64,000 nt of DNA from NCBI GenBank assembly GCA_003415625.1, contig PYIU01000002.1, positions 248,001-312,000 on the forward strand. Direction: 5' to 3'. The position numbers were made by a program, and so were the translations under genes. Below are positions 61,241 through 64,000 of this stretch, one piece after another (within the stretch, counting starts at the first letter, position 1; each line of letters starts with the position of its first letter). A model generated the notes under the pieces. The model worked only from the letters and a program-made list of their open reading frames with translations. It was not told the origin of the DNA and did no database searches. The stretch comes from Aquanectria penicillioides. Taxonomy: Eukaryota > Ascomycota > Sordariomycetes > Hypocreales > Nectriaceae.

Positions 61241-64000
61241 TTAATGATCTTTATGTGCCTTGCCTTATATGGATAATCTTTAGAGCTTGCATTTTCTAAG
61301 ATGCCTTTGCTTTTTTGGGGGGGCAATGCATGCCTGCCTTATGCAGCCATAATGCTACTTTATTACTACTTTAATATCTTATATAGGAACCCCTATAAGA
61401 AGAGCCTATCTAGCTTAGCTTTAGCTATTGTCCTATTGATAAGCTTCTGCAACCTCCGCTTAGCTATATGCATTATGGCCGGCATTACATTTCCTATTAT
61501 ATTGATCTATTGCACCTCTAAGACCAGTATAATGCTATCTAGCAAGATACCCTACAATAGCTGCATATATAGGCTATAGGGATCGCACTTTAATAGCTCC
61601 CCTATCCATATAGATGACTTTGCTCCCTAGAGCTCTAGAGCTACCTGCTTTAGTATGCATCCCTAGGATTTGTAGTCTATATATGCAAATGCAGCTATAT
61701 ATAGGAGACCTTAATGGGTTGCCTCCCTCTTCTGCTATCCCTACTTTACTATAGGGCTGATTGTAATAGTTATTAGCAGTAATAGAATCGTTTCTAGCGG
61801 TATGTTTATAAACCGATAGTTTTATATTATATCTCCCTTTAAGATAATGCTGGCCGGTGGACTAAAATAAAGGATAATATCTGCTAAGATCTAATGCCCT
61901 AAAAACTTTAAATCTATAATAATCTCTTATACTATATACTGCACTCTATTAACTAGCTTAAGGCCTTAATGTATATTGTTATTTATTATAATAGGTATGC
62001 CCAATATAAAGGTAAAGATGCTAGGCACTAGAATAGAGCTTTAGTCGCCGCACCTAAGCATTATGGCGGCCTTAGCCTTAAAGGGATCCCTATTCTTCTA
62101 TTTATACAATAATAAAAAGATGCATATTATTGCCTTGCCTCTATGCTACTTATAGTACAATAAGATTGCCTCTATATTTAAATTCTAGCAGTTTCAGTTT
62201 AGTAGAGTGATTACTATAATCCCTTTGCTTTAGGGGATTGGTTGCTTAAACATATAGCATTACCAGTTTAGTATCTCTAGATCTAACTTATCTTACTCTC
62301 CCTTTTGGATCCTTTTAAGGAGCCTCTATAGATTAGAGTCTCTAGCCGCTTAAACCTACTTATCTAGTATAATAATAGACTTAAACTTACACTAGATTAT
62401 ATAGCCTTTATTATACTATTATGCCTTTTTAATCTGCCTCTTTATATTAGTCTTTAACCCTACCTTTACTATATTAAGTAGTATTATTATTTCTATTATT
62501 AGGCAGAACTAATAGAAGTCCCTATAGAATAGCACTATAGAAATGCTATTAAATGGCTCCTTACTATTATAGTATTAATAGAGCCTATTATTAGTAATGT
62601 ATAGTATTTGCCTATTAAGTATACTTATTTTATTTACAATTAGCAATAGCTTTTTTTTTTACTGTACCTATACTATACCTTTAACTTAAGGGAGATATAC
62701 TTTACTAATATCTTTTGTCTTCTTAATGCCTATATTATATATTAAGTGAATTATTATACTATTAATTTAGGCTATTACTATACTAAATATAGCTATTACT
62801 AATATACAATTTAATATACTCTTTTTATAGAAGAGGCAAGCTAATGCCTTAATAATTTTAGACTTTTTTATACTGCCTTCTTTATTAATATATTGCAGTA
62901 ATAACTCTTTTAGTGCTTTTTTACTACTATTATACTTTACTGCATTAAGATATTAATATATTAATATAAATGCAGTATATTAATAATAGTTTAGTATAAA
63001 CTATTATAAAATAGCTTACTTAATGTCTTTAAATATTACTAATAGTGCTATCTTTACTGCAATTAAGGGCCCTATAATATTAGGGTTTATAGATACTAAT
63101 AGCATTATATTATTTCTATTTTTATTTAACTTAATTAATGCTTTGCTAAAGCCGCTAAATACTTTTGCTACTACTTGCAATAGTATTTCTATTATACTAC
63201 TAGTTATTATAGCCCTTTAGATCTCTTAAATCTTGCTCTTAATTTCCTTAAATGTATAGTTTTACTAGCTTTTAATTGCCTTTAGCTATAATATTTATAG
63301 GGTTAATGTTTTTGCTTAATTAATAGGCCTAAGCCCTTTAGTAATAGTAAGGTCTAACTTTTGCTTAAACCCCTATATGTTCTTTTAGAACTGTATAAGC
63401 TGCTATAGTGTCCTTAATAGTTGCTATAACCCTATTGTAATCTTATTGGCCCTAGCAATAGAGTGTATTATATCGATTAATTGCCTTAAATTGCTATACT
63501 AATTGCTATAGTACCTTTTACCTTCCTTATTAATGTTTTTACTATTAGTATTTACTATACTATTGCCTTTATCTTTAGTATCTATCTCCCTTAATGCAGC
63601 CTAAAGCTTTATATCTTACTTGGCATTTTTTGCTAACCTTTTTAATAATTAAATATTTGCTACTACTTGCTAAAGCCTATTAAGCATTCTATTTTACTAT
63701 TACATCTATATATTATAAATATTACTACTATAAGACTTTAAGAACTATCCTTATAGAATAAAGAGGCTAAAATGCTAGATAGCTACCCTTTATAAATTAC
63801 CTGCCTATTAGTATATATCTTATAGCAGCCGCTTTCTTTAAAGTATTTACTTATAATAATGCTATATATCTTCTTTATAGCTAAAATCTATATTAATAAA
63901 TCTATTAAAGCTAATAATAGTTAGCTTATTTAGCTTTTATATTACCTACACTTACTGCTTTAATCCCTTCTAACTGTTATTAAATAGCATAAAATATCTA
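61241..64000. other. AT-rich RIP-like island, runs off the window
   Basis: From about 61.24 kb the sequence becomes as AT-rich and stop-filled as the Copia interiors. The longest frames are 92 codons (61301-61579) and 65 codons (63023-63220). No LTR, inverted repeat or RT box could be assigned, and neither Copia LTR is present at its left edge, so it may be a different element class. Its right end lies outside the window. Confidence 0.65.

Overview
The window is genomic DNA of a filamentous ascomycete. Genes are split by very short GT-AG introns (about 41-56 nt, many with a CTAAC-type branch site). There are several Zn2Cys6 regulators, a chitin synthase with a myosin-like N-terminal domain, and AT-rich islands that look like repeats destroyed by repeat-induced point mutation (RIP). 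A member of the Sordariomycetes is my guess; the sequence alone does not fix the species. No tRNA, rRNA or CRISPR array was recognised.

Layout. 0.3-1.8 kb: Zn2Cys6 regulator. 4.4-5.3 kb: secreted protein gene broken by two one-base frameshifts. 5.6-9.2 kb: neutral amino-acid transporter and ornithine aminotransferase, divergently transcribed. 9.5-9.9 kb: secreted precursor carrying two different 8-cysteine defensin-like domains separated by Kex2 sites. 11.9-13.2 kb: APH-family kinase-like protein. 13.3-21.9 kb: a likely functional block holding a regulator with two tandem Zn2Cys6 clusters, a sugar-porter MFS, a Cys-type sulfatase and a DHA1-type MFS. The MFS/sulfatase promoter carries repeated CGG-containing motifs. 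22.9-30.7 kb: a reductase-like NAD(P) protein, two classical SDRs, a bZIP/DUF3425 regulator, a LaeA-like methyltransferase and an enoyl-CoA hydratase with an in-frame stop. This resembles a tailoring set without a PKS, NRPS or terpene synthase in view.

30.9-42.5 kb is decaying. It holds a WD40-like scrap, a Zn2Cys6 regulator whose exons do not join cleanly, an aldehyde dehydrogenase lacking its catalytic core and an FAD oxidoreductase broken several ways. A complete but RIP-degenerated Ty1/Copia element (35276-40778, 259-bp LTRs, target duplication TTTAC) sits between the last two. 43.5-48.9 kb is an intact myosin-like chitin synthase. A second RIP-degenerated Copia element fills 50212-57380 (259-bp LTRs, target duplication CTTGC). 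A solo LTR of the first family lies at 58288-58545 (target duplication AATGC), followed by a 301-bp MITE-like element at 58737-59037. From about 61.24 kb to the window end is a third RIP-like AT-rich island that runs off the edge.

Both Copia elements lie on the minus strand and share a primer-binding site that fits the anticodon stem-loop of initiator tRNA-Met, as expected for half-tRNA priming. The most promising biology is the two-defensin precursor and the twin-zinc-cluster/sulfatase block.
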